Counted from the stretch's first letter, positions 12,635-24,309 are shown. The stretch: DNA of 64,000 nt from Ehretia macrophylla (GCA_037974665.1 CM075764.1:87786825-87850824); one strand, 5' to 3'. The notes: generated by a model not told the origin, from the sequence alone. Numbers and translations: made by a program.

Positions 12635-13814
12635 GGGTAAATTTCGCCAATAGTCTCTAATGTTGGCTCTAAGTTTCAATTTAGTCCTTTTTGTTACAAA
12701 AGTAACGCAAATGGTCCCCAATATTTGTAAAAACTTACACATTTAGTCCTTTCAGTTAAAAATGGATGAAAAATGTTACTTCTTGTCTAAAATTACCATT
12801 ATGCCCTTAACTGATTATGAAAAATTCCAATTTTTCCTTTTTTAATCATGAAATTAATATATTCATAATTTTTTTTTGCCCTCTTCCTCTAAATTTCTCT
12901 CACACACATACACTGAGTCAATACACATACATACACACTGAGTCAACACACATACATACACACTGAGTCAATACACATACATACACACTGAGTCAACACA
13001 CACACTGAGTCAACACACTCTTCACACAGAATCAAAGCATACACCCTTCACATTTGCACGCATACACACACACATTACACAAACATAATGAAAACACATA
13101 ATCGATATAGTTGCACACACACAAACACACAATCAACACGCATAGACAAACAGACTTCACACCTGCACACATACACTTCATACACACTTTACACCTACAC
13201 ACGCATAGACACACACACTTCACATGCACACTCAAACGTGCACACACATACACAACCAACATAGTAAGTCCATATACACAAACTCTTCACACACATCACG
13301 CACACACACATCATGCACAAACACAAGCGAGCACACAATCATAGATGCACACGGTTGAGGTGGGGTTGGGTCGTGCGAGATGGGCGGCGTTATTGGGTGG
13401 GGACTGGTGGATGCGGGTTGGCATATGGGAGTGGGGTAGAAAGGGGTTACAAGTTGGGGGTGAGCACGCGAGTGATGGAGGAGTGGGGTGTAGGTGCTAA
13501 GGAGGGTGGAGGGGGGGGGGGTGTGCTATTGGGAGATATGAGGTGAAAGTTGTTGCTTCATAATGGGTTGGAATGGGTCGGATCTCTGGTGGTGAGAATG
13601 AGTGGAATATAGTTGTTTTACCATTTTGCCTTAGGAAAAGGGGTCATGTGTTGGGCATATGTCCCTTTTCTGTTACTTTTAACACCAAGTTAACGTAAAT
13701 GACTGATTGCATAACTTTTTGGTAATATTGGAGACTAATTGTGTCAATTTTGTAACATTGGGGACTAAGTTAAAAGTGAGAGACAACCATAGGGACTAAT
13801 AGTGAAATTTTTCC
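12635..13814. mobile_element. MULE-like foldback element, 1,180 bp
   Basis: A perfect 9-bp direct repeat TCATAAAAA flanks it (12626-12634 and 13815-13823), as expected for Mutator-like elements. The ends are degenerate inverted repeats: left GGGTAAATTTCGCCAATAG, right read inward GGAAAAATTTCACTATTAG. Both continue with several inverted 'AGTCCC/AGTCTC' blocks over about 150 bp. The interior is a CA-rich minisatellite (12900-13340) followed by a G-rich block (13350-13560). No transposase is present, so it is non-autonomous. Confidence 0.8.
12895..13340. repeat. CA-rich minisatellite with TGAGTCA units
   Basis: The first part is a tandem array of about 25 bp (ACACTGAGTCAAYACACATA). TGAGTCA occurs at 12913, 12939, 12964, 12989 and 13006. 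It then degenerates into CACACA/ACTTCACAC-type repeats to about 13340. Open frames read through it on both strands are repeat artefacts rich in His/Thr or Cys/Val. Confidence 0.85.
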
Positions 13815-13823
13815 TCATAAAAA

Positions 13824-15420
13824 CTTTTAACATTTTATGCAAACCTTATAATCGGATAGAGTTTTTCTTACATACATGCCTACCACGTGTCCTACGAATA
13901 ATTGGTCAACCTTAAGAGTCTTTTTTTTTTGGTCAAATAATTTATTTAGTAGATTAAAGTTTTCAATATGCTCAAATCTCCAACAGTTTAAGCTGCAGAA
14001 TTAGGAAATGAGATTATTATTTTTGTATATCCTACAATTATAAAAATATAAAAGGATAAATTAATGACTAAATTGAAAGTGACCTCGGTCTTTCATAATT
14101 GAAGCCTAAATCAATATCATTTGTGAAAATGATTACTGTTTATTATTTGTTCATCAAAACGACCCCACTGTTCTGAGTTTTCAATAAGTTGTTCTTCTAT
14201 GATTACCTTTTACATTACCTATCTATCTTTTTTTTCTTTTTTTCCCAAACTCACATTATTCCTAAAAATTAAAAAAATTAAAAAAAAAAAAGAGAAAAAA
14301 TTAAAAATAAAAATTTAAAAAAAAAAAAAAAAAAAAAATAAATAAATAAAATTAAGTTATTTAATTTAAAAATAAAGTAAATAAAATAATTAAATAAAAA
14401 ATAAAATAGATAGAATAATAAAACTTAAAAATAAAAAAATCTAAATTAAGTTGTTAATTTTTTTTAAAAAAATAAAATTAATAAAATGATAAAAATGAGA
14501 AATAAAAATAAAAAATAAAAAATAAATTTAATTTAATTTAATTTAATTTTTAATTTGACTTTGAAGAAATTATCTTTTTAGTCTTATGGTTAAAAAGTTT
14601 ACAAGTAGTTGCTTATGGAAAGTATTTTTAAATAAACACTCATGGCATTTAGTTTACTCCTCAAATTTTACTTGATTTTCTAACAACATACATAGAAATG
14701 AAGAAAATGTTCCTCCCATCCTTATATTTTTTAGGTTCTAATTTTTCCTATGAATTATATTTAGGAAGTCTATTTGAACACATGTCAAATATTTTCACCA
14801 TGTATCAACTATCAAAGCCATGGGGAAGATTTCAGGATTAACAATTCTTCTTCTTTCTTTTCTTTTCCCAACCCTCGATTCCCTCATATGACTACACTAT
14901 CGATGCTTCATTTCTTTCTTTCTTCTTTTTCTTCTTCTCCTTTTCTTTTTTCTCCCAACCCGCGGTCGTCATTCACCATCCCCACCGATTCCATCTATAA
15001 TGAATCTAATAGGGTTTTAATATTAAAAGAGCAATATAAAAATTTACATTAAAAATCTAAAACTATTTTTGTCTTAAGTATAACAACCTTTCTATTTCTT
15101 ATTTTTTCTCCCCATTTCTCCCTTTTCCTTTCCTTTCTAAAAAAGAAAGAAAAAAAAACTTCTTTTTATTTTATTTTATTTAAGAGAGATTTAAATCAAT
15201 TTACATCACTTAAAATATTATACATAAAATTTAATCTCGAAACGTCTTCCATTAAAAATGAGAATGAACGTCTTACATCACTTAATTTTATAAAAACCAG
15301 TCCAAAATATATAATGAAAAAATAAAATCCATACGCTATGTAACTTACACGCAACAAAGTATGAATAAGCAATATTTTTATAGCGAAGCCAATCAATCAA
15401 AAGTCAATTAAAAGTAGTAC
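13824..15420. other. AT-rich spacer with A-runs and pyrimidine tracts
   Basis: 14270-14560 is low-complexity A/T (AAATAAAATTA-type). 14840-15175 has long CT-rich tracts. No gene is visible. Confidence 0.5.
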
Positions 15421-15535
15421 TATCAAGCGCCAACATTCAACTTCCACTTGCCATACACAGACCATTTCCGTGGAGGCACTCTCACCCGCTCAACAACCTC
15501 TTCTTGCTTTTTGCTCCTTTTCATTTTAACAGCAA

Positions 15536-15835
15536 CAGGTACCTTCCTTCATACACTTGCTAACTATCTTTCTTGTTATTTTCCTTTAATTTTTTTGCAT
15601 GAAAAATAAAAAAAAAAATCTGCTAAATATGCACTAATATTTCATACCATTGCCTAAGTAGGCATCTTACTATGGCCATGTCCGGGAAATTTCGGACCCT
15701 AAAGTGATATATTGACTTCATAAGATAAAAATCTAAAAAGGGTATCCATGAATTTGCTGTTTTAGTACCTTAATTGAGCTCTTTTCCAAATACCCTTTTC
15801 CATGTAGCGTAAGATTGATGCTACTTTTATGTTAG
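15536..15835 (+). promoter_or_regulatory. Probable 5' UTR intron of the TraB-like gene
   Basis: A donor-like CAG|GTACCTTCC follows a CT-rich leader (15480-15535). An acceptor TTTTATGTTAG ends at 15835, two bases before the ATG at 15838. It is a prediction from splice consensus alone. Confidence 0.45.
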
Positions 15836-17751
15836 CCATGCGGGTTGTAGCTTATGTGCAAAACTTTTGGCCCTTTTCGGCGTTTAAATTCGACGATATA
15901 AGGGTTTCGAATAGATTAGTGAAGAAATTATCGATACCACAAAGCACGAAACACTTTGTTTACGCGGTTCACGAGCCCAAATCGCGGGCCGTGATATATG
16001 TCTTGTGTGTTCAGAATTTATCCGAGAGGTCGGCTTTGGATGTCAAATGTCTCATTAGGGAGGTTAAGCCTGAGGCTGTTATTTCTCAGGTGAGCCCAAT
16101 AGATGTTGAGAATGAGTTTCCGAGTTGTCGGATTGATTTAGAGTGTAGTAAGGATGGTAGGAGTAGTGGTAATGGTGATGGTCATGGCAATGAGATTATG
16201 CTGCCAACCTCGTCATTTGAAGTGCTGAGGTTGTGTTTTGTCCATAAAATTAACGGGGAGAAGTACGAGAGTGTTGCAGGGAATGTGGTGTTGAAGGAGA
16301 TATTTGGAGTTGGTTTTAATAGTCATTACTTCGCAGCCAAAAGGGCAGCTGAAGAAGTTGGTTCCTCTTTCTTGTTGCTTGAGTCACCTTTTTTGAAATT
16401 TGGTGGAGAAGAGAACAACCCTCCTGCTGGATTGGTGGAGTCCAGAAATAATTTTCAAGGTTTAAGTTTACAGCCTAGTAGTTTGGTAGTGCAGAAGAAG
16501 GGTCCAATATCTTCTACGGGTTGGAGAGGGTTTTGTCTTACGAATGATATTCAATCTCAGATGGTGAAGTCATTGTCTTCATATTTGGTTAACTCGAGTT
16601 CTGATTGGAAGGTGGAGCCCAAAAACATTCAGCCACAAGTCAATTACGAGCCTCCTCAGTTTGCCCGATCAGTCTACCCTTTGCTTGTAGATTTACATAA
16701 TATTTTTGTTGAAATCCCCTCAATGGGAAGGGCTCTAGCTCATGCTCAGAGGATGCTGTATAATATTAATAAGGGAGAAGCTGTCGATAGCCAACTACTT
16801 TCTGAAGTTTATACATTTCGGATAGCAGTTGAGGGATTGAGGGTCGTCTTGAACAATGCAGGCCGACTCCCTCTCAGCAAACTAGGGAGCCATGATTCAG
16901 CTAGAACTGAGTTTTATAAACTCCTTACTGAAGACAAGTCGCACGCACTTTTTGCACAAGCCCTCAGAAGCCAGACTAAGAAATTTAAATCAATAGTTGC
17001 CATTGTTGATGCTGGTGGCTTAGCTGGACTAAGGAGGAACTGGAACATCATTGTTCCTCCTGAAGTCAAGGATATGGTTGAACAGCTGGTAACCGATTGT
17101 GGAAATGATGGGGAAATCCCGAAGAACAGACACCGAAAAGGTTTGTTAATTGATAAGCCAGTGGTGGCTGTTGGAGCTGGTGCAACCGCAGTTATAGGAG
17201 CCTCATCACTTTCTAAAGTTGTTCCTGCGTCATCTTTCACAAAGATCATTACACTTAATGCCCCTGCTTCCCTAAAACTTATGATGACCCAAACCCAAAA
17301 GGCTGTTGCCATTGTACTTGGCAAGACTCTTGGTCCTTCGAAAGTTGTTGCCCCTGGAATGGCAGGTTCTGGAGTCAAGACATCTATCTTGAAAGGAACT
17401 GCTTCTGCTAAGAGACTACGTGCCGTGGCTCATAGTGTTATAGCTTCTGCTGAAAAAACTAGCCTTTCTGCCATGAGGACAGCATTCTATGAAATAATGA
17501 GAAAACGACATGTTCGACCTATTGGTTTTCTGCCTTGGGCCACCTTTGGTTGTAGTATGGCTACTTGCACAGGGTTGCTTGTATATGGTGATGGCATTGA
17601 ATGTGCTGCAGAATCTCTTCCTACAGCTCCATCAATTGCCAATTTGGGACGTGGAATTGCGAGTTTACACATAACATCTGAGGCTGTTAGGCATGCAGAG
17701 AGCTCAAGGATACAAAAATCAATTGAGTCTCTTCTGTACAAATTCAAGTAA
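15829..17751 (+). CDS. TraB-like plant membrane protein, 640 aa
   Basis: An uninterrupted single-exon frame. Residues ~30-200 follow the TraB/PrgY layout: a strand and helix with VIYVLCVQNLSERSALDV, then LIREVKPEAVISQV, later GVGFNSHYFAAKRAAEEVG and a strand ending LLLESPF. The GTAH-type metal-site motif of active TraB proteins is replaced by CVQN, so enzyme activity looks unlikely; this is my inference. Residues ~280-420 form a helical region. The C-terminal part has Ala/Gly-rich hydrophobic stretches (around 447-475 and 560-590) that could be membrane segments. Codons and length are intact. A 5' leader exon probably ends at about 15539 (AACAG|GTACCTT) and splices to TTATGTTAG at 15835. If so, the ATG at 15838 (MRVVAYVQNF) is the real start and the upstream ATG at 15829 is intronic. 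The biological role is unknown to me. Confidence 0.85.
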   Translation: MLAMRVVAYVQNFWPFSAFKFDDIRVSNRLVKKLSIPQSTKHFVYAVHEPKSRAVIYVLCVQNLSERSALDVKCLIREVKPEAVISQVSPIDVENEFPSCRIDLECSKDGRSSGNGDGHGNEIMLPTSSFEVLRLCFVHKINGEKYESVAGNVVLKEIFGVGFNSHYFAAKRAAEEVGSSFLLLESPFLKFGGEENNPPAGLVESRNNFQGLSLQPSSLVVQKKGPISSTGWRGFCLTNDIQSQMVKSLSSYLVNSSSDWKVEPKNIQPQVNYEPPQFARSVYPLLVDLHNIFVEIPSMGRALAHAQRMLYNINKGEAVDSQLLSEVYTFRIAVEGLRVVLNNAGRLPLSKLGSHDSARTEFYKLLTEDKSHALFAQALRSQTKKFKSIVAIVDAGGLAGLRRNWNIIVPPEVKDMVEQLVTDCGNDGEIPKNRHRKGLLIDKPVVAVGAGATAVIGASSLSKVVPASSFTKIITLNAPASLKLMMTQTQKAVAIVLGKTLGPSKVVAPGMAGSGVKTSILKGTASAKRLRAVAHSVIASAEKTSLSAMRTAFYEIMRKRHVRPIGFLPWATFGCSMATCTGLLVYGDGIECAAESLPTAPSIANLGRGIASLHITSEAVRHAESSRIQKSIESLLYKFK

Positions 17752-20700
17752 TAAAGTAAGAGGTTGATACTTTTCTGGTTGTATGTTTCCTAACGTTCTC
17801 CAAAAGTGAGAATTGCTTAAGTAAGGGGCTGATTTTCCTGTAAATAAGAGTCCATAATAGAGGTATTCTAGTTTGTGATAGATGATATGTAATTGTCTGT
17901 ATTACCTGTTCTTCTGAGCATTATCTGTATTACGTCTTCTTCCGAGCAAAGGAAAATTACTGTTTAGAAGTGTTGAAACATAATTGCAGAGTGTTCCTTT
18001 GAGGTTTGTCAGCCTGTATATTTCTTTTCTCCTAGAGAAACACAAGTGGAAAATAGTGTTAAGATCTTTAGCTTCCTTCATATGACTTGTACTCAAGATA
18101 ATGCCAATTCCTGCATTTACAATCTTTAAAAATTGAAGCTTCTTTATGTACTCTGGAAAGCCATTTTATATGTTGGTGGAGTTTATATTGCTCTACTCAG
18201 GAATGCTGCATAAGTGCTTTAGATAAAGTTCAATTTGAAATTATAGCTTCCGGGACTAAATCTCTTGTGTAGATCTCTATGGTGTTTAGTTGAATTGCAC
18301 GCAGACTTCGTCAATGGACAAGTGAAAATGTCTGTGGACATGCCACATTTTGTAGAGAATGGCATACATAAAAGTGACAAAAGAATCATTTCATTTGTGA
18401 GAGTGTCACACTTGCAGATACACACTCCATATTGTAAGTGCAATAGTTTTGTTCTGTCAGCAGAAGGCTATGCTTCTAACTTGAGGGTTACCATTTATGG
18501 AATTAAATCACAGCTTAAGTAGGTAATTTGTTTTCCACTCTTGAGATCTTTGCTTAATGGGAATGTATAGCGCTTGTTTACATTTTTTAAGACTGTCATT
18601 GACTGAGTTGAAGACTAAGTCATTGACTGAATGGCACAGCTAGATAATGCTGTAAAAGCTAAGTTAAGCTTTACTTTGCCACTTAAGTTTTGCCAATTAA
18701 AGCTCCACCTCTTAGCTTTGCGATTAATTAATTTGCATGTGTATTAGTTTTAGTTTTTCCCTTACCAGCAACTTGGAACCAAGTTTGGACTCTATATCTA
18801 TGTTTGTTGGAATTGAGTTGGGGAGTTGAGTGAATGTTTAAGTGCATTATTTGTCGTGAAAGAAACTTTCCTTTGTTGTGGTTAGGGCTAGTGACTGTAA
18901 GCCCTTCAGCTCAAATCAAATTTGCTGAAATATTAACTTTATGTCCTGATCTTTTGTTAAAATTGCAAGCTAATGTAGTTTTGCTCTGATCTGAAAGTTT
19001 CAGGTCCAAAAATCCTCAGAAACTTCATATTTAGAACCTGAATTACGCCACCTGTTTATTTGGTAAAACTCATGATCAGTTTGATTGCCAAATTGCAGTT
19101 GGTGACATGGGGCTGTCAGGCTCTGCACTTGGTAAACACACATTTTAAGAAGCACATTGGGGAAAATCATGTTTCTCGAAAGTTGGGTATACTTTACTTT
19201 TGAAAACATGGGTATTTTAACATTCGTGACCAAAATGCAAATGCAGACGTGAGGGTTTGTGCCAAACACTGCTCAAAATCACGATTGGATTCCAAATGTG
19301 TCTTTGGACTCCCAAAAATGCTAGGGCAAACACACCCATAGTCGCAAATATGAGGGAAATATGAGTTTTTGTCTTAAAAAGTGGAGTTGTAGAGGAGCAT
19401 ATATTACTGCATACTGATAGACAGACGCTTGTGCTTGCTTGTTGTGTTTTGTGTTACCCATTTTCTCTGTTTGTAAGTAAAAGGAATGAAACCAACAAGT
19501 GTTGGAGCATTTACACTACAGACTAACTATTTCATGATTAACACACAGCAGATCGGCACTTTATCCTTTTAACTACCGACTAAAATCTACCTTCCTGCTT
19601 AAGGATTACTTTTTATTCACAATTAAGCATATGTACAAGAAAAGAAAAATACTCATTCACATGCTTTTGCTATGTCTTACAGACATGGTGTTATTCTTGA
19701 GAGTTGCTTTTGCCCAAGGTTTAGCCTATGTGTCGCATTCCCTTTTCCTGTGTTGGCATTGGTCACTAATTGCTTTTCTGGCAATGCAAATTATGTGCTA
19801 GTTGATGTGATCCTTGGCATGTAAAGTTTATATTCTTATGAACCTTTTTACTCAACTCGAGATCCTTGAATCCCTCAATCAGCAATTGCCATATGGCATG
19901 ATGAAAGTTTGACTAAAGATGTTTATGAACTGGGATAATACATGCACAGTGAATGCAACTCGGTAAATGGTAATCGTCTGGTTTCAGTTTGTTGATGGGA
20001 ATGTTAGACAGTTAGCCTTCTGATGTAGATTAACCCAAGAGTCCCGCCCACCAACAAACAGAGGGGGACAAAAGAAAAAGGAAAAAGATGATGAAGATGC
20101 CTAAAGTATATACTAATATGACACAATTTGTCTCTATTAGGTTTAAAATAGAGAAAAGTTGTTTAAAATCTTTTTGTTTTAGCTTATGAAACTAGAGGAA
20201 ATCTCGTGTCAGTATCAAGAAACCATAAACAGTTAACTAATAGATATATATATATGTTTTCATAGTTGCTTGTCTGTGTAGTTGCACACTTGAAGAAACG
20301 GAATAGGGAAACTTCAGTGGCATGGAAATGCTAAAATGTTATCTTAAGTAACTCTTTCAGCTGGAATTAAGTAATATCTGAAGCCATAACTTTGAATTAC
20401 AGAATTTGGTTTGACTGTAAGAAATAAGTTGAGGAACTTAATTCTATTTCAAATTAGCTTAATAGTTAATTTTACTCGGAAATAGTTATGCACTAAGAGA
20501 CAATTTCTCAATTTGCTTCTAATATATGTCTGTCTCACCTCTGGATTAAAATTTTTATTTACAAATCCTTCTAAGATATCCTAATTGCCATATATATGCA
20601 GGTTGTAATTTATACTTTATGTATGCACGACTTTCGAGTGATTTGAAGACAAAATCAGTATGTATAGGACCTTGATGCATTTATGAGTAACTTAGGACCT

Positions 20701-21560
20701 TTGATGCATTTATCAGTAATTGTAGGAAGTCAATTGGATTTCATTTGGACCCTTCAGTTAGATAGGTAATTTAGTCGAATAGCTGCATAACGCAACCATC
20801 TGCATAAGAGATCAAGACTTCTAATTGCATCTTTCTCATCCTAGAAAATTGCAACAAAGTTTCAGCATTGTGACATTTTTTTTTTTTTTTAATCAAAATC
20901 TCAGAGTAGTAATATTCTTTTCTGCATGAAGAGATAGATTACACGTCATGTACTTCTTGAAGGTAACATGAAAACCTGGTTTACATATTAAGAACGCACT
21001 TACATTTTTTACTGCACTTATTAGTCGTAACTTCTGCATCTTGTATGATTTGCTAATCCTTAAAGCTTGTGGAGCTAGTAAAACAGTATGAGTGAACTTC
21101 AGAAAGAATTCTGTACTTGTGACTTGCTTCTTCATCATCAGGTGTTTAGTTAAATAACAAAGACATTTTTTGTTTCTTTTTAGCTTGGCATACCCAGAAA
21201 TTCGGTAACCCTTATGAACAGGCACTTTTTTGACTGAAGGAACTATTCTGAGACCTTGAATATACTCAAAGGTTGACCATATATCATAAAAGATTTTGCC
21301 ATTTATAAAATTTGAAATAATTGGAGGGAAAGCACATTGGCATTGTACAGATAGCTAATGAATCTTCTGGTGTTGTGAGATCGAAATATTAAATTCCTTC
21401 GTGCATGAAACATACTGAGAGCTGAAGGTGATATAATGTGGAGCAAACCGGCGATTATCTCCCTTCTTTTGTAGTTACTTAGGGTTCTTATTTACTTTCG
21501 GTCTACTGGTCTGTGGATTCAACTTTCTTATGGAGTTAGGTGTGAATTGTAACCTTATGA
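17752..21560. other. 3' UTR and intergenic DNA, then leader region of the GT47 gene
   Basis: AATAAA overlaps the stop region at 17749. The rest is non-coding. 19060-19345 (GTTTGCCAAA-like, GGGCAAACACACCC at the right) looks like an old hAT-type MITE, but I could not match its two ends. The open frames here (for example 18265-18522) do not resemble known proteins. Confidence 0.4.
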
Positions 21561-21596
21561 AGAATTTAATTGACTTCTATTTGTTCTGCCCTGCAG

Positions 21597-21662
21597 GATC
21601 TGGAAGATAGGAGCGGAGTCACCCTTCAAGGAGCAGTGAGTATCCACCCTGCTATTGGCTAG
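21597..21662 (+). promoter_or_regulatory. 5' UTR segment after a leader intron, GT47 gene
   Basis: A strong 3' splice site (TTGTTCTGCCCTGCAG|GATCTGG) ends at 21596. The remaining leader runs to the ATG at 21663 and has an in-frame TAG directly before it, which fixes the start. The upstream leader exon was not located. Confidence 0.55.
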
Positions 21663-23096
21663 ATGGTGCTATGTGATATCTTAAGTAGATGGCAGCAACA
21701 GCAAAACCTTAGTCGAGCTCCATGGCGCTATATTTGTTTCCGGTTACCAGTGTTACTGGCGTTGCTTGTAGTTCTGATGGTGGTAGTGTTGGCTAGGATT
21801 GCAGGCAGCAGAGACCAATTGACAGTAATCAAGCACAAAAAGACTTCTTTCCAATTCCATTTGGTGGAGAGGGAACAAAACATCACCGTGCATCAAGGTC
21901 AAGGTCCAGCAGCAACAGCTTTCCGATTCCCTTTGGTGGAGAGGGAACCGAACACCACCGTACGTCAAGGTCAAGATCCAGCAGCAACTGCACCGCAAAG
22001 GTCACAGCCACCACCGCCAAAAACCAAAACGAGCAGTGGACCTTATCACAACTGGGAGATTTTTGATGCTGACTATCAGGAAATGCTGCAGAACCTCAAG
22101 ATTTTTGTATATCCGGATGCCTTTATGCACAATCAGTCCTCACCTTTTGCTGGAATTTTTCTTCCTCACCCAAACCCCTTTGACAAAAAGATTGGAAATT
22201 ACTTCAGTGAGCACGCATTTAAGATCGCTCTTCTTCAGAGTTCCCTGATTACTAAACGCCCAGAGGAGGCCCAGTTCTTCTTTATGCCTTTCTCCATCAA
22301 TTCCATCCGCTATCATCCTGGCCTGCATTCTGAATCATCCATCGCAGACTTTGTTGCCCAATATACATCCAGGATCAGCTCGGAGTTCAGGTATTGGAAT
22401 GCCTCTGGAGGAGCTGATCACTTCTATGTGTGTTGTCATTCAGTTGGTAGAGAAGCAGCCTCCAAGCACCATGCTTTACACAATAATGCCATTCAGGTCA
22501 CTTGTTCATCCAGTTACTTTCAAAGGCTCTATGTTGCACATAAAGATATTGGGTTGCCCCAAGTTTGGCCACGTCAGACAGAGCAAAAGTTGAATCCTCC
22601 AGAGGCAAGACATAGACTTGCTTTCTTTGCTGGGCGGGTGCAGAACTCTCGTATTCGACAAGAGTTACTGGATTTATGGGATAATGATACGTCTTTTCAC
22701 GTTTCCTCCAAGCATTCATCTCTCACGTATGAAGAAGGATTCAGAGAAAGCAAATACTGCCTTCATGTCAAAGGCTACGAGGTGAACACTGCAAGAATCA
22801 GTGATGCTTTACACTATGGATGCATCCCTGTCATAATATCCGATCATTATGACCTTCCATTTGCTAATATTCTAGACTGGAGCAAGTTCTCTATTATTAT
22901 TAGCCACGGAGATATTGTGAAGTTGAAGGATATCTTGCTCTCGGTGTCTGAACCAATGTACCTGAGACTGTTCCAGAACCTCCGTGCAGTCAGGAGACAC
23001 TTTGCGTGGCATATGACTCCTGAAAATTATGATTCTTTCTACATGACAGCCTACCAACTCTGGCTGAGAAGAGGCTTGCAGCGGCTTGCTTATTGA
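21663..23096 (+). CDS. Exostosin-family glycosyltransferase (GT47), Golgi type II membrane protein
   Basis: 477 aa, single coding exon. A short cytosolic tail (1-24) is followed by one membrane anchor (about 25-45, LPVLLALLVVLMVVVLARIA). A stem with a duplicated 24-residue unit (63-86 and 87-110) and a Pro-rich linker (PPPPK) come next. The exostosin domain runs from about 144 (NLKIFVYP) to near the end. Family features seen are FFFMPFSI, the long DHFYVCCHSVG stretch, RLAFFAGR, SKYCLHVKGYEVNTARISDAL and HYGCIPVIISDHYDLPF, the conserved nucleotide-sugar-binding end of plant GT47 proteins. It is expected to add a sugar to wall glycans or glycoproteins in the Golgi lumen; the sugar cannot be assigned. 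Length is normal for the group and no damage is seen. Confidence 0.93.
   Translation: MVLCDILSRWQQQQNLSRAPWRYICFRLPVLLALLVVLMVVVLARIAGSRDQLTVIKHKKTSFQFHLVEREQNITVHQGQGPAATAFRFPLVEREPNTTVRQGQDPAATAPQRSQPPPPKTKTSSGPYHNWEIFDADYQEMLQNLKIFVYPDAFMHNQSSPFAGIFLPHPNPFDKKIGNYFSEHAFKIALLQSSLITKRPEEAQFFFMPFSINSIRYHPGLHSESSIADFVAQYTSRISSEFRYWNASGGADHFYVCCHSVGREAASKHHALHNNAIQVTCSSSYFQRLYVAHKDIGLPQVWPRQTEQKLNPPEARHRLAFFAGRVQNSRIRQELLDLWDNDTSFHVSSKHSSLTYEEGFRESKYCLHVKGYEVNTARISDALHYGCIPVIISDHYDLPFANILDWSKFSIIISHGDIVKLKDILLSVSEPMYLRLFQNLRAVRRHFAWHMTPENYDSFYMTAYQLWLRRGLQRLAY
21849..21992 (+). repeat. 72-bp in-frame tandem duplication in the GT47 stem
   Basis: 21849-21920 and 21921-21992 are direct copies. They encode units F(Q/R)F(H/P)LVERE...(A)ATA, differing at a handful of residues. 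Each copy carries one N-glycosylation sequon (NIT, NTT). Confidence 0.93.
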
Positions 23097-24158
23097 TCCT
23101 CGTTCGGTATATAAATGGATTGGACAACGCAGGCGGTGAGAGTCGCACGTACAGTAACAAGGCAAAGTAAACATGAAAATGCTGAGCCTACCTACCAGGC
23201 TTAGCAGTTGAAGTGTGGTAGGTTATCTACTTCTGTTGAATGATATTATCAAAACATGGACAGATGTTAAACAGGGCTGATTCATTGAGTAGGAAAGTCA
23301 GGCTGTTAGAATTTGTTAGAGATATGGTGCAATAAATTATATTAGAATGTAAATTGGAAAGCTATTTGTATGTTCTATGTGATTTCAATCGAACACTCGT
23401 GTATATATTTGCACATAATGTGATGAAGTAATCAATTTTTGCTGAATGCTAAACAGAATTATTAGAAGGGGATTTTTGGAGCCACAGTAAAATTGTCGCA
23501 TGTGCTGTTATAGTTATAGGTTTAAGTCGTGAAATACTATAGAAAGACAAGGTAAGGTTGTCTATAATAGATCTCCATATGCGTTTGACATAATCTTAAA
23601 CTTAGTGCATAACGGAAGTTTCGTACATCGTGTTGCTTCATAATTTTAATTTTTCTATATAGAATTATTAAGTACTAGTAGCACTTGTTCACTTGATAGC
23701 AGTCAAAGCAGGTCTTTTTGTACAGAAAATTCTTCCAAAACGCCTTCCGGCCTTGAAACACAAGTGGGCCTTATATTTTTGTGGCGCTTGCAGGTCCTTT
23801 TTTGTAACGAGAGAAATTTAATAATAGTGAACTATAATATAGATATGATGAAGTAATTTATAGAGTTCACCAACATTAGATCTTCCGATCTCGTCATATA
23901 ACACACCTTAATTTATGATAACAAACTTGAACTTTTTTTTTTGGTCAAACAAACTTGAACTTCAAGGATTCAGCTTTGTGTTGTGAGATACACTTTGAGT
24001 GTTAATTTCTGTATTAATTCGGAGATAATCAACGAATCTAGAATCGAGAAGTGAAGTTTGCCAGGTGATAATTTTCGTCACTTGGTAGAAGGTTTTCTGT
24101 TCTGTTTCTGGCAGTTATCGCAAGGGGTTTATTTATTCAACTATATACTAACCAATTG
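23097..24158. other. 3' UTR and spacer
   Basis: AT-rich with no coding signal. AATAAATT at about 23331 could serve polyadenylation of the GT47 transcript. Confidence 0.35.
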
Positions 24159-24159
24159 A

Positions 24160-24303
24160 CCCTCAGGCCTTTGGTTTAGTGGTATATTTTTTGCTGTAAA
24201 TGCGAAAAGTTACAAGATCATTTTCGCATGTGAAGTTCTTTAATATATGTTGTACCGATTAGGCCTCTCTTGAATTTAAAAAATAAAAAATAAAAAATAA
24301 AAC
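24160..24303 (+). mobile_element. tRNA-derived SINE
   Basis: It has an A-box-like GGTTTAGTGGTA near the head. The conserved tail GTTGTACCGATTAGGCCTCTC is shared with SINE copies elsewhere in the window, followed by an A-rich AAATAAAAAATAAA end. The flanks ACTAACCAATTG and ACTAATCGATTG are a 12-bp target duplication with two changes. Confidence 0.7.
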
Positions 24304-24309
24304 TACTAA

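Noticed and set aside
13032-13546. Several Cys/Val-rich, His/Thr-rich and Gly-rich open frames
   Set aside because: They are translations of CA and G-rich simple repeats inside the foldback element.
16914-17747. Antisense frames of 154 and 86 codons
   Set aside because: Shadows of the TraB-like gene on the other strand.
21753-23174. Alternative and antisense frames over the GT47 gene
   Set aside because: They conflict with the clear exostosin-domain frame.
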